This document shows positions 9,897 through 19,087 of a stretch of DNA of 64,000 bases, in pieces (within the stretch, counting starts at the first letter, position 1; each line of letters opens with the position of its first letter). A program made the position numbers and the translations under genes. The notes under the pieces were generated by a model that searched no databases, was not told where the DNA came from, and saw only the letters and a program-made list of their open reading frames with translations. Origin of the DNA: Nitrososphaerota archaeon (GTDB lineage Archaea > Thermoproteota > EX4484-205 > JAAOZP01); the NCBI GenBank assembly GCA_011605725.1, contig JAAOZP010000012.1, positions 1 through 64,000 on the forward strand, in the 5' to 3' direction.

Positions 9897-12077
9897 TCAG
9901 TATTCGATCAGCAACGCCTCGTAGAGCATGAGCCTCGGCAACACGAACCGTAAAAACCCTTTTTCAAAGGACCATTCTAGATTTTTTTCGAGAGTAAGAG
10001 CCTTAACTGTTCGAGGCTCCTCTTCAAACCTTATCTTGAAAGAAATATTCTCCACTGGAAAGACCCTTTTGAAAGGCCTTCTAAGAGCATACGTGAAGTT
10101 AACCAGGTGAAGCATACGGTAGTTCCTCCCCCTGAAAACAGTTATTTCAACAGTCTCAGGAGCATCTGTCTCAAAGTCGCACACATTCCCACCGGCCCAT
10201 TTGACAGAGTTTTCAATTATCTTAAGATAGTCTAGGAAACCGTTGTTCCAGTATTGCCCTGCAAAAGTACATGGGAAGTAAACAGCCCTGCCTCTTCCAA
10301 ACTCTGAAGCTACGATTGTTGGAAAACCCGTTTCACGAGTAAGATCCCCATACCTGGCTGGAGCAGGCTCCAACTGTAGGCAGACAGGCAATCCTTGAGA
10401 AACAGTGGTTTGAAGCACGAATTCAGGGCTTGGAAGTATTCTTAGGCCTTCAGGAGTGGTTTTAAACTGGGGTACTCCCGAAACCAGCTCATGATCCTTC
10501 TTAATAACCATGTAGTCCCATCTTAAAGGCCCCATAACCCTGTCACCCTTCGAGACTCCGAAGACCTCGGAGAGCGCCGGGGAATCCCTGCGGCAACCCG
10601 TCTCGTCAAATATGGAAGTCTTGTATGTTGCAACCAGCCCGCCTCCTGATTCGACGAAAAACCTTACTGCATCAGCCTGTCCACTACTCATGCAGGCCAC
10701 GTTAGGCAGAATAACCAGACTATACTTTTTCAAATCCTCACTGTTAACGTTTAAATCACTTATCAGGTCGAAAGGAACATGGAGGCGGAGCAGCGCCTCG
10801 TAGAAGCCCCTCGCCTCCTCAACAGTTTTCTTCTCGCTTTCAAACTTCCATGCAGCTATTCTCTGAGCCTCGAGAAAATCGCCTGCCTGAACCCCTATTG
10901 TAACAGGCTTCTCCATCTCAACCCTTGCCTGAGCCTCTTCAGACGCTGCTTGAGGAGGAACCTCGAAGAAGAAGTCGCCTGTCCTTCTCGACCAGACTAC
11001 CGCTACCCTAGCGTCAGACTCCGCCTCCTGGTAGTAATTCTCATACTTCCTCGCCGTTTCGAAGAATCTTTTACCCTCTTCAGTCGCCTCCCTAGCGAAA
11101 CCATGGTCTTCAAACATGTCGGCACCGTTCGCCAACCCTTGAACCTTGCCCAACAAGTATTCAACATCAGGTATCCTCTGCCTGAACCATGGTTGATGCG
11201 ACGCCGCTAGGAAAAGGCAGAAAGGCTTCTCCCTCTTGATCGAGTTGGCAAGCTTTGTCGTCCAGCCCTGGAACCAGATTGGAACACTGTTCGGCAAAGT
11301 ATAGTACTGGTAGCTCTCCATCCCTATTATGCTCTGACCCTCAAACGAGTCCTCAGCACTTAAAGCGAAGCTCCAGGAGGGCCATACTTGGCCACTGTTA
11401 TTACTGTAAAGAAGGGTTTCAAACCCTTTCTCCCTAAGCTTCCTCTGCCCGTCTTTCAGAAACCTTGCGATAGAATTATACCTGAAGATTACGAACCTCC
11501 TCCACGCTGGGTCTCTCCAGTCCTCTCTAGCCGGAATCGGAAAACCATGCTCCTGCTCAAACATGCTCCTGCAATGCTTACAATAGCATGCGCCAGGATA
11601 GTAAGCAGGCCCGTCTAGAAAGATCACGTCTACACCTCTCTCAGCAATCTCCAGAATCAGTTTAAACATTCTATCCCTGTACGGCGTGTTAACGCACATT
11701 GAGAAACCGTGTCCATACAACGTGTTGATCGGCTTCCCGTCTGATTTCACCTGAGCCCAATCCTTATGCTCAGAGTAAAACTCGTCACCATAATAGTGAA
11801 CGTTAAGATATGTTCTTGTTCGAAGACCTTTCCGGTGCGCAGCCTCAACCTGTTCCCGAAGCAGGTCCCTACCACCAGCTCCCTCCCATTTAGGCAGTAC
11901 TTCACTATCATAGAGCGCGAACTCCCTGTTAATATCCCCCTTGTAGGAGACTACTTCAAGAAGGTTGCAGTTTCTCCGAGAAGCCTCGTTCACAACCCTC
12001 TCAATATTCTCCCGGCTGAAGTCTCCGTAATCCCCCCAGGTAAGCCATATGAAGCGTTTCCTCCACCATTCACCCAT
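9897..12077 (-). CDS. Putative glycoside hydrolase (GHL6-like TIM barrel plus beta-galactosidase trimerisation-like domain)
   Basis: 726 residues, no signal peptide. The N-terminal ~350 residues are a TIM barrel with IFLDGPAYYPGACYCKHC near residue 150, the motif typical of hypothetical glycosyl hydrolase family GHL6/alpha-fucosidase-related enzymes, including a CxCxxC cluster. Residues ~360-600 resemble the flavodoxin-like trimerisation domain of GH42 beta-galactosidases (VILPNVACMS, FVESGGGLVATYKTS), and a C-terminal beta domain follows. The absence of a secretion signal suggests it acts on imported oligosaccharides. It stands in a minus-strand block beside an aldo/keto reductase. Exact sugar specificity cannot be read from the sequence. 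Confidence 0.7.
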   Translation of the reverse strand: MGEWWRKRFIWLTWGDYGDFSRENIERVVNEASRRNCNLLEVVSYKGDINREFALYDSEVLPKWEGAGGRDLLREQVEAAHRKGLRTRTYLNVHYYGDEFYSEHKDWAQVKSDGKPINTLYGHGFSMCVNTPYRDRMFKLILEIAERGVDVIFLDGPAYYPGACYCKHCRSMFEQEHGFPIPAREDWRDPAWRRFVIFRYNSIARFLKDGQRKLREKGFETLLYSNNSGQVWPSWSFALSAEDSFEGQSIIGMESYQYYTLPNSVPIWFQGWTTKLANSIKREKPFCLFLAASHQPWFRQRIPDVEYLLGKVQGLANGADMFEDHGFAREATEEGKRFFETARKYENYYQEAESDARVAVVWSRRTGDFFFEVPPQAASEEAQARVEMEKPVTIGVQAGDFLEAQRIAAWKFESEKKTVEEARGFYEALLRLHVPFDLISDLNVNSEDLKKYSLVILPNVACMSSGQADAVRFFVESGGGLVATYKTSIFDETGCRRDSPALSEVFGVSKGDRVMGPLRWDYMVIKKDHELVSGVPQFKTTPEGLRILPSPEFVLQTTVSQGLPVCLQLEPAPARYGDLTRETGFPTIVASEFGRGRAVYFPCTFAGQYWNNGFLDYLKIIENSVKWAGGNVCDFETDAPETVEITVFRGRNYRMLHLVNFTYALRRPFKRVFPVENISFKIRFEEEPRTVKALTLEKNLEWSFEKGFLRFVLPRLMLYEALLIEY

Positions 12078-12197
12078 AGGACAGTAGACGTAAGGATGGG
12101 AATAAAGCTTTCCGGTTGAAAAAACTTCGTCCTAGGCTTTCAACACAAGCCAGCGGAAACCCTACCTGTTTAACACATAGTTCTTCAACAGGCTTAA

Positions 12198-12998
12198 TCA
12201 CAGGCGGTTCAGAATCTCGGTGAAGTCCTCACCGCTCAGCCTCCACCCCATGCTTCCAACATTCTCCTCCACATGCTCTATCCTCGAAGCCTTCGGAATA
12301 GGCACAACAGGCTCGATGCAGATCAGCCAGTTTAAAGCAACCTGAATAGGAGTCTTACCGTATTTCTCCCCGATTCTCCTCAGCAGAGTGTTTCCGGAAA
12401 CAGCTCCCTTCTCTATAGGAGTATAAGCCATGTAAAGCATTCCCTCCCTCTGGGCATACGGGATCACGTCGACATAGTCCTTCCTGTAGACTGGGCTGAA
12501 CCTGTTTTGAACAGCAGCGATATCCGTTCTCCTTAAGCATGCTCTAGCCTCCTCAATGCTTTTAACGTTGAAATTGCTTAATCCAATATGCCTAACCATA
12601 CCCTTGTTGACAAGCTCCTCCATCGCCCGCATCGTCTCGCATATCGGGAAGCTTGAGGGCCAGTGGAGAAGGTAAAGATCTATGAATGTTCCAAGCCTAT
12701 CCATGCTTCTCCTAGCAGCCTTCAAAACACCCTCATAGCTCGCGTTAGTCGGCCAAACCTTAGTCACTATGAACAACTCGTCCCTGTCGAAGCCTTTTAT
12801 CGCCCTGCCGACAAGCTCCTCAGCCCTGCCGTTAGCATACATTTCAGCAGTGTCAATCATAGTTGCGCCGAGCTCAATCCCTCGTTTAAGCGCCGCTATT
12901 GAAGCATCATCCATAGACCGGTCTTCCCCCATTCTCCATGTTCCAAGCCCAAGGCTTGAAACGCTTCGCCCAAGCTTCTTGAAAAACTTAGTGTCCAT
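12198..12998 (-). CDS. Aldo/keto reductase
   Basis: 266 residues, normal for the family. Catalytic tetrad visible: Asp in MIDTAEMYANG with Tyr four residues later, Lys in FIVTKVW, His in LYLLHWPSS. The C-terminal NADPH-binding part IPKASRIEHVEEN is present. Such enzymes reduce aldehydes or keto-sugars with NAD(P)H in the cytoplasm. Located downstream of and in the same direction as the GHL6-like glycosidase, so a role in sugar metabolism is plausible but inferred. Confidence 0.88.
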   Translation of the reverse strand: MDTKFFKKLGRSVSSLGLGTWRMGEDRSMDDASIAALKRGIELGATMIDTAEMYANGRAEELVGRAIKGFDRDELFIVTKVWPTNASYEGVLKAARRSMDRLGTFIDLYLLHWPSSFPICETMRAMEELVNKGMVRHIGLSNFNVKSIEEARACLRRTDIAAVQNRFSPVYRKDYVDVIPYAQREGMLYMAYTPIEKGAVSGNTLLRRIGEKYGKTPIQVALNWLICIEPVVPIPKASRIEHVEENVGSMGWRLSGEDFTEILNRL

Positions 12999-13068
12999 GT
13001 TGATGAGAAGCCTTTTTCAAAATAAAAGTTTTACTCGAAAAACCCGAGCAGGAGCGGTGTTCGGAATA

Positions 13069-13080
13069 AGCATAAATACA
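13069..13080 (+). promoter_or_regulatory. TATA box of the superoxide dismutase gene
   Basis: CATAAATAC lies about 30 bases before the ATG at 13108, giving a predicted leader of only a few bases. Confidence 0.5.
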
Positions 13081-13107
13081 GGGCTACGTAGAAGTCTTTG
13101 ACGAAAA

Positions 13108-13704
13108 ATGTACCAGCCTAAGAATTTTGAACACCTGCTTGGGTTGAAAGGGTTCAGCGACCAGCTTCTGAAAAACCATTTCACACTCTACCAGGGCTAT
13201 GTTAACAATACTAATAGGCTTGCCGAAGCCCTATCCCTACTTTTGAAAGAAGGAAAGACGGGTACACCGGAGTATGCTGAGTTGAAACGCAGGTTCGGAT
13301 GGGAGTTCAACGGGATGAGGCTACACGAATATTATTTCGGAAACATGGTTAAGAACGGTGTGGAATTAGACAAGGATTCTCAGCTTTACAAAAGCATTAG
13401 TCAAGACTTCGGCTCGTACGAAGCATGGGAGAAGGATTTCAAGGGGACTGGCGCTATGCGTGGAATAGGATGGGTTATACTCTACTATGATCCTTACGGT
13501 GGAAGACTTTTCAACACTTGGGTTAACGAGCATGACGTGGGACACTTATCCGGTGCTACACCCCTTCTAATAATGGATGTTTTCGAACACGCGTACATGA
13601 CTGACTACGGCTTGAAACGTGCAGACTATATAGAGGCGTTCTTCAAGACAATAGACTGGAAAACTGTTGAAGAAAGATTTTTAAAAAGCCTAGCTTCAAA
13701 GTAA
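13108..13704 (+). CDS. Fe/Mn superoxide dismutase
   Basis: 198 residues. The four metal ligands are visible: His24 in LKNHFTLYQ, His in RLHEYYFGN, and Asp and His in MDVFEHAYMTDYG. The enzyme dismutates superoxide to oxygen and peroxide in the cytoplasm. GTGAMRGIGWVILYYD corresponds to the usual GSGW region, with Arg-Gly-Ile inserted relative to many family members. It implies the organism meets oxygen at least now and then. Single gene with its own promoter. Confidence 0.92.
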   Translation: MYQPKNFEHLLGLKGFSDQLLKNHFTLYQGYVNNTNRLAEALSLLLKEGKTGTPEYAELKRRFGWEFNGMRLHEYYFGNMVKNGVELDKDSQLYKSISQDFGSYEAWEKDFKGTGAMRGIGWVILYYDPYGGRLFNTWVNEHDVGHLSGATPLLIMDVFEHAYMTDYGLKRADYIEAFFKTIDWKTVEERFLKSLASK

Positions 13705-13849
13705 AAATCCGTGTTTTCCCAGCATTTTTTCTCAATAGGTTAAATGCTGTTTTTACGAGGCTTTTTAAGATGAGCATTACTGCTAGCATTGTCTGCAATA
13801 AAAAATAAAAAATATTTAAAACGGGTTTCTAAGCTGGTTTCACAATCTT

Positions 13850-14053
13850 CTAATACTTCCTATGCTTCTGGAAGCACTCCTTACAATAGACAGGCCTGCC
13901 CTCTGTGGGCTTGAAGGGAACTTCCGCTTCCTTCCCGCAGTCCGAGCAAGTTATCTTGTACATTTTCCTCGGCCTGTCCCCGTATCCTGAACTCAACTTC
14001 TTCACCTCCTCTAACTTCGGATGCTCGTTCCCGTTAGAAAACAAGCAATCCAC
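13850..14053 (-). CDS. Small CxxC-x17-CxxC zinc-ribbon protein
   Basis: 67 residues. Two CxxC pairs, CSDCGKEAEVPFKP and VYCKECF, are separated by 17 residues, the pattern of a widespread small family in archaea and candidate bacterial phyla. The first ~30 residues are poorly conserved and translation might begin at the internal Met at residue 31. Probably binds Zn; function unknown, nucleic acid binding is a guess. Confidence 0.75.
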   Translation of the reverse strand: MDCLFSNGNEHPKLEEVKKLSSGYGDRPRKMYKITCSDCGKEAEVPFKPTEGRPVYCKECFQKHRKY

Positions 14054-14190
14054 AACACGCCTGTAGACGCTTCCTTTTAAACATAGCTCTCACCAAGATC
14101 TGCTTGAAAAAAGGCGGGAAAGGCTTGAAAGCATCATTTTAAAGCTTTTAAAACTTAAATCTATAAACGATAAAATCATTTAGGTGGAAA

Positions 14191-14604
14191 ATGGTTTCCT
14201 GGGGTAGAGCATTTAAAGCAGCATTAGTCCTCATGGTGTTCATGATAGTCTGGGGTCTACTTGGAACAATAATATTGTTTTCCGGTGTCTTCACAGGCGT
14301 GTTTGGACAAATGTTCAACATCTCAACCGAACCTCCTTTCTTCACTGTCAACTGGACAGCCCTTGGGATAGGCGCCATATTAGTAATAATTGGGACTTTA
14401 ATAATTGTAGTGGGAACCTGGGCCTCAATATTCAAGGTTTTCACTGAGCTCATAGTGGAAGAGGTTAAGAAGACATTTCCTGCTGCCACTGCAGCCGCCC
14501 CGACGCCAACCAGCGGACCCGCATGCCCAAAGTGTGGAACTCCCTTAATGTACGTGCAGCAATATCAGAGATGGTACTGCCCAACCTGCAAGGAGTATCA
14601 GTAG
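14191..14604 (+). CDS. Two-helix membrane protein with C-terminal zinc ribbon
   Basis: 137 residues. Two long hydrophobic helices (about residues 8-34 and 53-80) are followed by an Ala/Pro/Thr linker and a zinc ribbon CPKCGTPLMYVQQYQRWYCPTC. The layout places the ribbon in the cytoplasm, tethered to the membrane. Ends in a Gln stop. No family recognised with certainty; such zinc-ribbon-tailed membrane proteins are common in archaea. An AGCGCGCT tract lies at about 14725 in the gap that follows. Confidence 0.65.
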   Translation: MVSWGRAFKAALVLMVFMIVWGLLGTIILFSGVFTGVFGQMFNISTEPPFFTVNWTALGIGAILVIIGTLIIVVGTWASIFKVFTELIVEEVKKTFPAATAAAPTPTSGPACPKCGTPLMYVQQYQRWYCPTCKEYQ

Positions 14605-14776
14605 TTAGCTTAATCCTTTTTCTAAAGCATTTTCATACCGAGAGAGCGTTAAAGCAGCACTATCCTAACTGTTTCCATGATTGTCTGTGTTGCAATTTGA
14701 AGCGCAATCTTAGAACGAAACTCCAGCGCGCTCTATGATTTCGTGCAGCAGTATTGGGGACGATTTTGCCTGAACT

Positions 14777-15262
14777 CTAATGAGTACTGGAGGGGTGGAA
14801 GCTTTTTTTCAAGCTTAACGCGAACAACTCTGCCTCTTTAACCTCCTTCTCACCTGGTTTACCCTTGTTGATCCCGCCGAACGGTTTAACCCATATGGGG
14901 TAAGTGTCCCAGCCTCTGCAGTTGAACTCACCCAGGATTCTGAAACCCTTGGCCAGGAGCCTGTGTCTCAGAGGCTTGTTGAAATCATGTATAAGCCTTA
15001 TCCTCCTTAACCCGCTTGTGGAGAAGATGAACGCTCCCTTACCGTTTTGGCTTGGAAGCCTGTGGACAAGGCTGAAAAGACTCGGGTGATGCTTTCCAAA
15101 GTAGATGCCGGAGCCGAACCCGATTAAATCATAGTTGCAGACATAGCTAGCATCCACCTCCGCAGGCTTAGACATGTCTGCTTCAAGCACGCTTGCGATA
15201 GCTTTAGCAATCTTCTCAGTATTACCATGATGTATAGAAACGTATATGATGAGGGTTTTCAT
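14777..15262 (-). CDS. Flavodoxin-like protein
   Basis: 161 residues from the ATG at 15262; the frame is open further upstream but the flavodoxin fold begins at MKTLIIYVSIHHGNTEKIA, the FMN phosphate loop. YDLIGFGSGIYFGKHH and FIFSTSGLRR are the second and third FMN loops. It belongs to the flavodoxin/protoporphyrinogen-oxidase-like group. Carries electrons with FMN in the cytoplasm. It partly overlaps the 3' flank of the downstream-read isomerase (15294 stop), so both are probably one transcript. Confidence 0.78.
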   Translation of the reverse strand: MKTLIIYVSIHHGNTEKIAKAIASVLEADMSKPAEVDASYVCNYDLIGFGSGIYFGKHHPSLFSLVHRLPSQNGKGAFIFSTSGLRRIRLIHDFNKPLRHRLLAKGFRILGEFNCRGWDTYPIWVKPFGGINKGKPGEKEVKEAELFALSLKKSFHPSSTH

Positions 15263-15293
15263 CACGCACTCTTCAGATTCTATGCTCACACTG

Positions 15294-16118
15294 TTAAGGT
15301 ATGAACTGCTCCAGGAACTTTTTAGCCAGCAGTAGGCCCTCCTTATACTCGTAGAACGGGTCCTCATGCTCAATGCTTAAAGCATAATCATACTTGTGTT
15401 TTTTAAGAACAGTTATGAAGTCAGCCCAGTCGAGCTCGCCGAAGCCTGGAAGCCTATGGGGACACCATCCCTCACTCCTTATCCCGTTCTCCGCAACCTT
15501 CTCCCAAAGTATTTGAGCATCCTTCATGTGAGTATGGTATATTCTGTCTCCAAACTCGTCAGCAGCCCTGACCGCGTCTATCATTTGACAAACCAGGTGG
15601 CTCGGGTCGAACTCCAGCCCCAGGTTTCTAGAAGGCACTGCTTCAAACATTCTTCTCCATATGTCTGGCCTGTAGGCAATGTTACCCGGACAGTTTTCAA
15701 TAGCTATTCTTATTCCCCTGTCCTCAGCAAGGTTTATTATTTCAGGCCAGTTTTTCCCAATCTCCCTAATATTGTCCTCCACGCTCCCCGGGTGGAGACC
15801 TATCCAGCCGGTTACAACAGGAACCTCAATCCTGTAGGCTGCTTCAATAAGCTCTTTGAAAAACTCTTTCGCTGTTTTCCTCTTCTCCTCAACAGGATCT
15901 ATCGGGTTCCCGTAGAAGCCTACTGCGGAGATTATTGTTTTAAAAGAGTTGAGAACATCCTTAACCATCCTAGGGTTTGAAACAACTTCTTTAACGTTGA
16001 AGAAGCTGTTTCCAGGTCCAGTAGCTATGGAGATGGATTTGAAACCCTTAGCCTCAGCCCATTGAAGAGTCTCCCTCAGACCACCCAGCTGCCCACTGGT
16101 TAAGAACCCTATGAACAT
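15294..16118 (-). CDS. Sugar phosphate isomerase/epimerase (xylose-isomerase-like TIM barrel)
   Basis: 274 residues. AP-endonuclease-2/xylose isomerase-like barrel: metal-binding Glu in IAIENCPG, LEFDPSHLVCQ (Asp and His), YHTHMKDA (His), and the last metal Glu in LSIEHEDP. These residues form the divalent-metal site used to move a carbonyl or epimerise a ketose or inosose. First gene of a minus-strand pair with the flavodoxin, and divergent from a paralogous isomerase at 16225. Substrate unknown; inositol-type sugars or D-psicose-type ketoses are common for the family. Confidence 0.85.
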   Translation of the reverse strand: MFIGFLTSGQLGGLRETLQWAEAKGFKSISIATGPGNSFFNVKEVVSNPRMVKDVLNSFKTIISAVGFYGNPIDPVEEKRKTAKEFFKELIEAAYRIEVPVVTGWIGLHPGSVEDNIREIGKNWPEIINLAEDRGIRIAIENCPGNIAYRPDIWRRMFEAVPSRNLGLEFDPSHLVCQMIDAVRAADEFGDRIYHTHMKDAQILWEKVAENGIRSEGWCPHRLPGFGELDWADFITVLKKHKYDYALSIEHEDPFYEYKEGLLLAKKFLEQFIP

Positions 16119-16224
16119 TTTTCCTCGAATAAAACAGTGTGACAGCAGCTTATAAGGCTTGTTTCAAAACATTTGCCGCCAGGCCTTTGGAAAAATTTTT
16201 AGCCCTTGCTGTAAACATACCGTC

Positions 16225-17061
16225 ATGCTTAAATGGAGAATCGGCACCTCCACCTACAGTTTCTGGCATTTCCTTCCCGAAAAGGTTCCGATAGAGTTCG
16301 TTATGGAGAAATCCCGGGAACTCGAGCTAGACGGGGTTGAAATACTCCATGTTCAAATGGAAAGCGAGAACAGCAACTACATAAACAGTTTGAAAAGCCT
16401 GGCTTTAAGCCTCGGCTTAGATATTTATTGTCTCGCTACGCATCAGAATTTCGTCAAGCCAAGCCGGGAGCAGAGGGAGAAAGAGGTTGAGCATACGAAG
16501 CGCTGCTTGGAAATAGCGTATAAGCTTGGCGCCCCAGCCATAAGGCTGAACTCCGGGCGTTGGGGAACAATAAAGAGCTTCGACGAGTTGATGGCGAACA
16601 GGGGGAGGGAGCCGTCGATCCCAGGCTATACTGATGACGATGCGTTCAAATGGGTGGTTGAATCCATAGAGGAATGTCTGCCTGTTGCAGAGAACCTTGG
16701 AGTAGTAATGGCGCTGGAGAACCATTGGGGCTTGACGGCTACGCCTGAGGGAGTTGTTAGAATAATTGAAGCCGTCAACTCGAAGTGGCTGAAGGCCCTT
16801 ATGGATACTGGGAACTTCATCGAGGACACGTATGATAGTCTTAGGAAAATAGCGCCCTACACGATTCTGGTTCACGTGAAAACCTACTACGGTGGCGGCG
16901 TATGGTATGAGCTGAACATAGATTACTCCAAAGTGTTCAACATACTTCGGGAGGCCGGGTACAAGGGTTATCTCTCAATAGAGTTTGAAGGAAAAGAGGA
17001 CGCTGCCTCCGGAGTCTATAAGACGAGGAAAATGCTGCTTGAGCATTTTGAAAAACAGTAG
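16225..17061 (+). CDS. Sugar phosphate isomerase/epimerase, second paralogue
   Basis: 278 residues from the ATG at 16225 (an ATG at 16159 is in frame but precedes a TATA-like AATTTTTAG at ~16193). Xylose-isomerase-like barrel with VMALENHWG, LKALMDTGNF, LVHVKTYY and LSIEFEGKED supplying the metal ligands. Divergent from the isomerase at 15294 and only distantly alike, so an old duplication or independent members. Function as for the family; the substrate cannot be told. Confidence 0.83.
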   Translation: MLKWRIGTSTYSFWHFLPEKVPIEFVMEKSRELELDGVEILHVQMESENSNYINSLKSLALSLGLDIYCLATHQNFVKPSREQREKEVEHTKRCLEIAYKLGAPAIRLNSGRWGTIKSFDELMANRGREPSIPGYTDDDAFKWVVESIEECLPVAENLGVVMALENHWGLTATPEGVVRIIEAVNSKWLKALMDTGNFIEDTYDSLRKIAPYTILVHVKTYYGGGVWYELNIDYSKVFNILREAGYKGYLSIEFEGKEDAASGVYKTRKMLLEHFEKQ

Positions 17062-17160
17062 TAAAACCATTTAAGAGGAGAGGCTTCCCTTAGAATCAGG
17101 CTGGCAGCATGCAGGGCGTGATAAAAAATATTTCTTCCAGTGGAATAAGGCTGTATCCAT

Positions 17161-17886
17161 ATGGTTAAGACGAAGAATGAGCTGCGTGAAGAAGTATGGA
17201 GGAAGATGGAGGAGCTTCACGTAGCCCGTTTCCCAGGAGCCTTCGGGAGAATCCCAAACTTTACGGGTGCTGAGAAAGCAGCCTTAAAGCTTACTAGGCT
17301 GGAAGAATGGAGGAGAAGCAGCGTGGTTAAGGTTAACCCCGACTCGCCTCAGGCGCCTGTCAGGCGTTTAGCGCTTCTGAATAACATGGTGGTGATAATG
17401 CCTACTCCAAGGCTAAGGGAGGGCTTCCTGCTTCTAGAGCCTGAAAAAATAGATAGACGCGACTACGGCTTCGCCTCAACGATTAAAGGCGCCTTTACCT
17501 TGGGCAGGAAGATCAAGCCGGCTGACCTGCCGAATGTGGATCTTGTGATTGTGGGAAGCGTGGCTGTTAACGAGCAGGGTGAGAGGATAGGTAAGGGTGA
17601 AGGATATTCTGAGATAGAGTGGGCTGTTGCCAGAGAGTTCGGCAAGGTTGAGGAAAACACTCCAATACTCACCACTATTCATGACGTTCAGCTTGTTAAA
17701 GAGTTCTTCGACATAGCGCCCTACGACTTGCCTTTAGACTGCGTTATAACACCGACCATGGTGCTTAAAGTTGAAAGAGTAAGGGAGAAGCCTAGAGGCT
17801 TATATTGGGATCTTATTCAGCCGGAGAAGATTAGGGAAATACCTATTCTTCAAGAAATGTTTAAAGAGCGCGTGAAAAACAGTTAA
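17161..17886 (+). CDS. 5-formyltetrahydrofolate cyclo-ligase family protein
   Basis: 241 residues. Family marks: ELREEVWRKMEE at the start, a central ALLNNMVVIMPTPRL, and the substrate/phosphate loop GSVAVNEQGERIGKGEGYSE, which is the archaeal counterpart of the G-x-G-KGxGYYD motif. The classical enzyme makes 5,10-methenyl-THF with ATP; the archaeal form, in organisms using methanopterin, may act on a related C1 carrier or on another carboxylate. Single plus-strand gene after the isomerase. Confidence 0.75.
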   Translation: MVKTKNELREEVWRKMEELHVARFPGAFGRIPNFTGAEKAALKLTRLEEWRRSSVVKVNPDSPQAPVRRLALLNNMVVIMPTPRLREGFLLLEPEKIDRRDYGFASTIKGAFTLGRKIKPADLPNVDLVIVGSVAVNEQGERIGKGEGYSEIEWAVAREFGKVEENTPILTTIHDVQLVKEFFDIAPYDLPLDCVITPTMVLKVERVREKPRGLYWDLIQPEKIREIPILQEMFKERVKNS

Positions 17887-17917
17887 ACAATTCGAAGTTA
17901 AATTAAGGCGGAAACCG

Positions 17918-18589
17918 TCAGAGTACCTTCATAGCCCACAGTATCCCGCCTAAAAGGTGTTTCCTAAACCATTCCTCGCCCCATATTTCTTGAAAATGGC
18001 CGAACGCCGTGTAGAAAACTCTGCCCCCGCCATACTCGTGGCACCAGGCTAAAGCATAATCATTATCCTCCCTAGTACCCTTGCTAAGGTCCACTGAGGA
18101 ATTATCCAAGCTTATCAACACATGCGTCCTGCTGCGGCTCCAATCCTTGAAAGTATATACTTCCTCCTTAACGTTAAACTTTTCCGGCAGATGCCTTGTG
18201 GAAGGATGATTCCTATCCTCGACTCTCACAGTAACCTCTTGAGTCCAAGGATGACCGTTGAAATATCCTCCAACCATCTCCCCGTAGGCTGGAAACTGGT
18301 AGAAAGTGTCAGCCGCGTTGTGAACACCTATAAAACCCTTCCCGTTTTTCACGAATTCTATCAGCATCCTCTTCTGCTCCTCATCCATAGGCAGCTCGCC
18401 TGTTGTGATGAAGAGTACTGCAGAGAAAACGTTTAGAAAATTCTCTTTGATGATCGAGCAATCATCAGTTGAGAAAACGTTAAACCCGTTTGAATCCCCA
18501 AGCTCCCTGAGGGTTTTAACAGCAACAGGAATATAGTCGTGTTTAAAGCCTGCTGAATGCGTTAACACCAGTAGCCTCCTAGACGGCAT
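17918..18589 (-). CDS. ThuA-like glutamine-amidotransferase-fold protein
   Basis: 223 residues from the ATG at 18589 (a TTG at 18610 is the other choice; a TATA-like sequence at 18608-18617 favours 18589). ThuA features: LVLTHSAGFKHD at the start, GKGFIGVHNAAD, and the end region CHEYGGGRVFYTAFGHF. These class I amidotransferase-like proteins occur with sugar oxidation genes (3-keto-glycoside metabolism, trehalose use). Fits the sugar-oriented content around it. Confidence 0.88.
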   Translation of the reverse strand: MPSRRLLVLTHSAGFKHDYIPVAVKTLRELGDSNGFNVFSTDDCSIIKENFLNVFSAVLFITTGELPMDEEQKRMLIEFVKNGKGFIGVHNAADTFYQFPAYGEMVGGYFNGHPWTQEVTVRVEDRNHPSTRHLPEKFNVKEEVYTFKDWSRSRTHVLISLDNSSVDLSKGTREDNDYALAWCHEYGGGRVFYTAFGHFQEIWGEEWFRKHLLGGILWAMKVL

Positions 18590-18682
18590 ACGTGTAAAAG
18601 CATCCTGCAAAATTTAAGCCTTACTATTCAACGCAGGCTTGAAGAGGCTTAAACTAATATATTTCTTTAAAGTGGAAGACCC

Positions 18683-18898
18683 ATGAATCCGGATAGCGCT
18701 GGATTATGGCTAATCCTCGCATTCCTCTCCGCTTTCTTCGCGGCATCAGTCACGATATTCGGTAAAATAGGCTTAAAGACTGTTGACCCCACTGTGGCTG
18801 CAGGGGTTAGGGCAGTAATAATGGCTGTAACCATGATCGGAATAATAATCATTCTTGGAAAAAGCTCGCAGATAGCGGAGTTAACGCGCGCGCTATAA
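18683..18898 (+). pseudogene. EamA/DMT transporter, truncated at a GCGCGCGC tract
   Basis: 71 residues with two hydrophobic helices. LILAFLSAFFAASVTIFGK and DPTVAAGVRAVIMAV are typical of the first half of the short ~140-residue EamA (drug/metabolite transporter) proteins. The expected helices 3 and 4 are missing: after GKSSQIAELTR the frame runs into ACGCGCGCGCT at 18884-18894 and a stop. The missing part is not downstream. This is the leftmost case in the window of a gene cut at such a tract. Confidence 0.7.
18884..18894. repeat. GC-alternating palindromic tract 1 (ACGCGCGCGCT)
   Basis: Sits exactly at the truncation point of the EamA transporter and is followed by AT-rich non-coding DNA. 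Confidence 0.8.
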
Positions 18899-19087
18899 AG
18901 TTTTGTCAATAATAAATAAAAATACAAGTAAGCAATACTTTCCACACCTCCAGGCTTTAGAGCAACGCTAGCACACGGTTAACACCCTGAGGAGATTAAA
19001 AGCCTCTCAAGGTTGGCTTTCAATACGTTTGCGAGAAAGACGGTTTAATGTTCTTCAGGAAGCGCAAGTAAGAACAGCCCATAATGC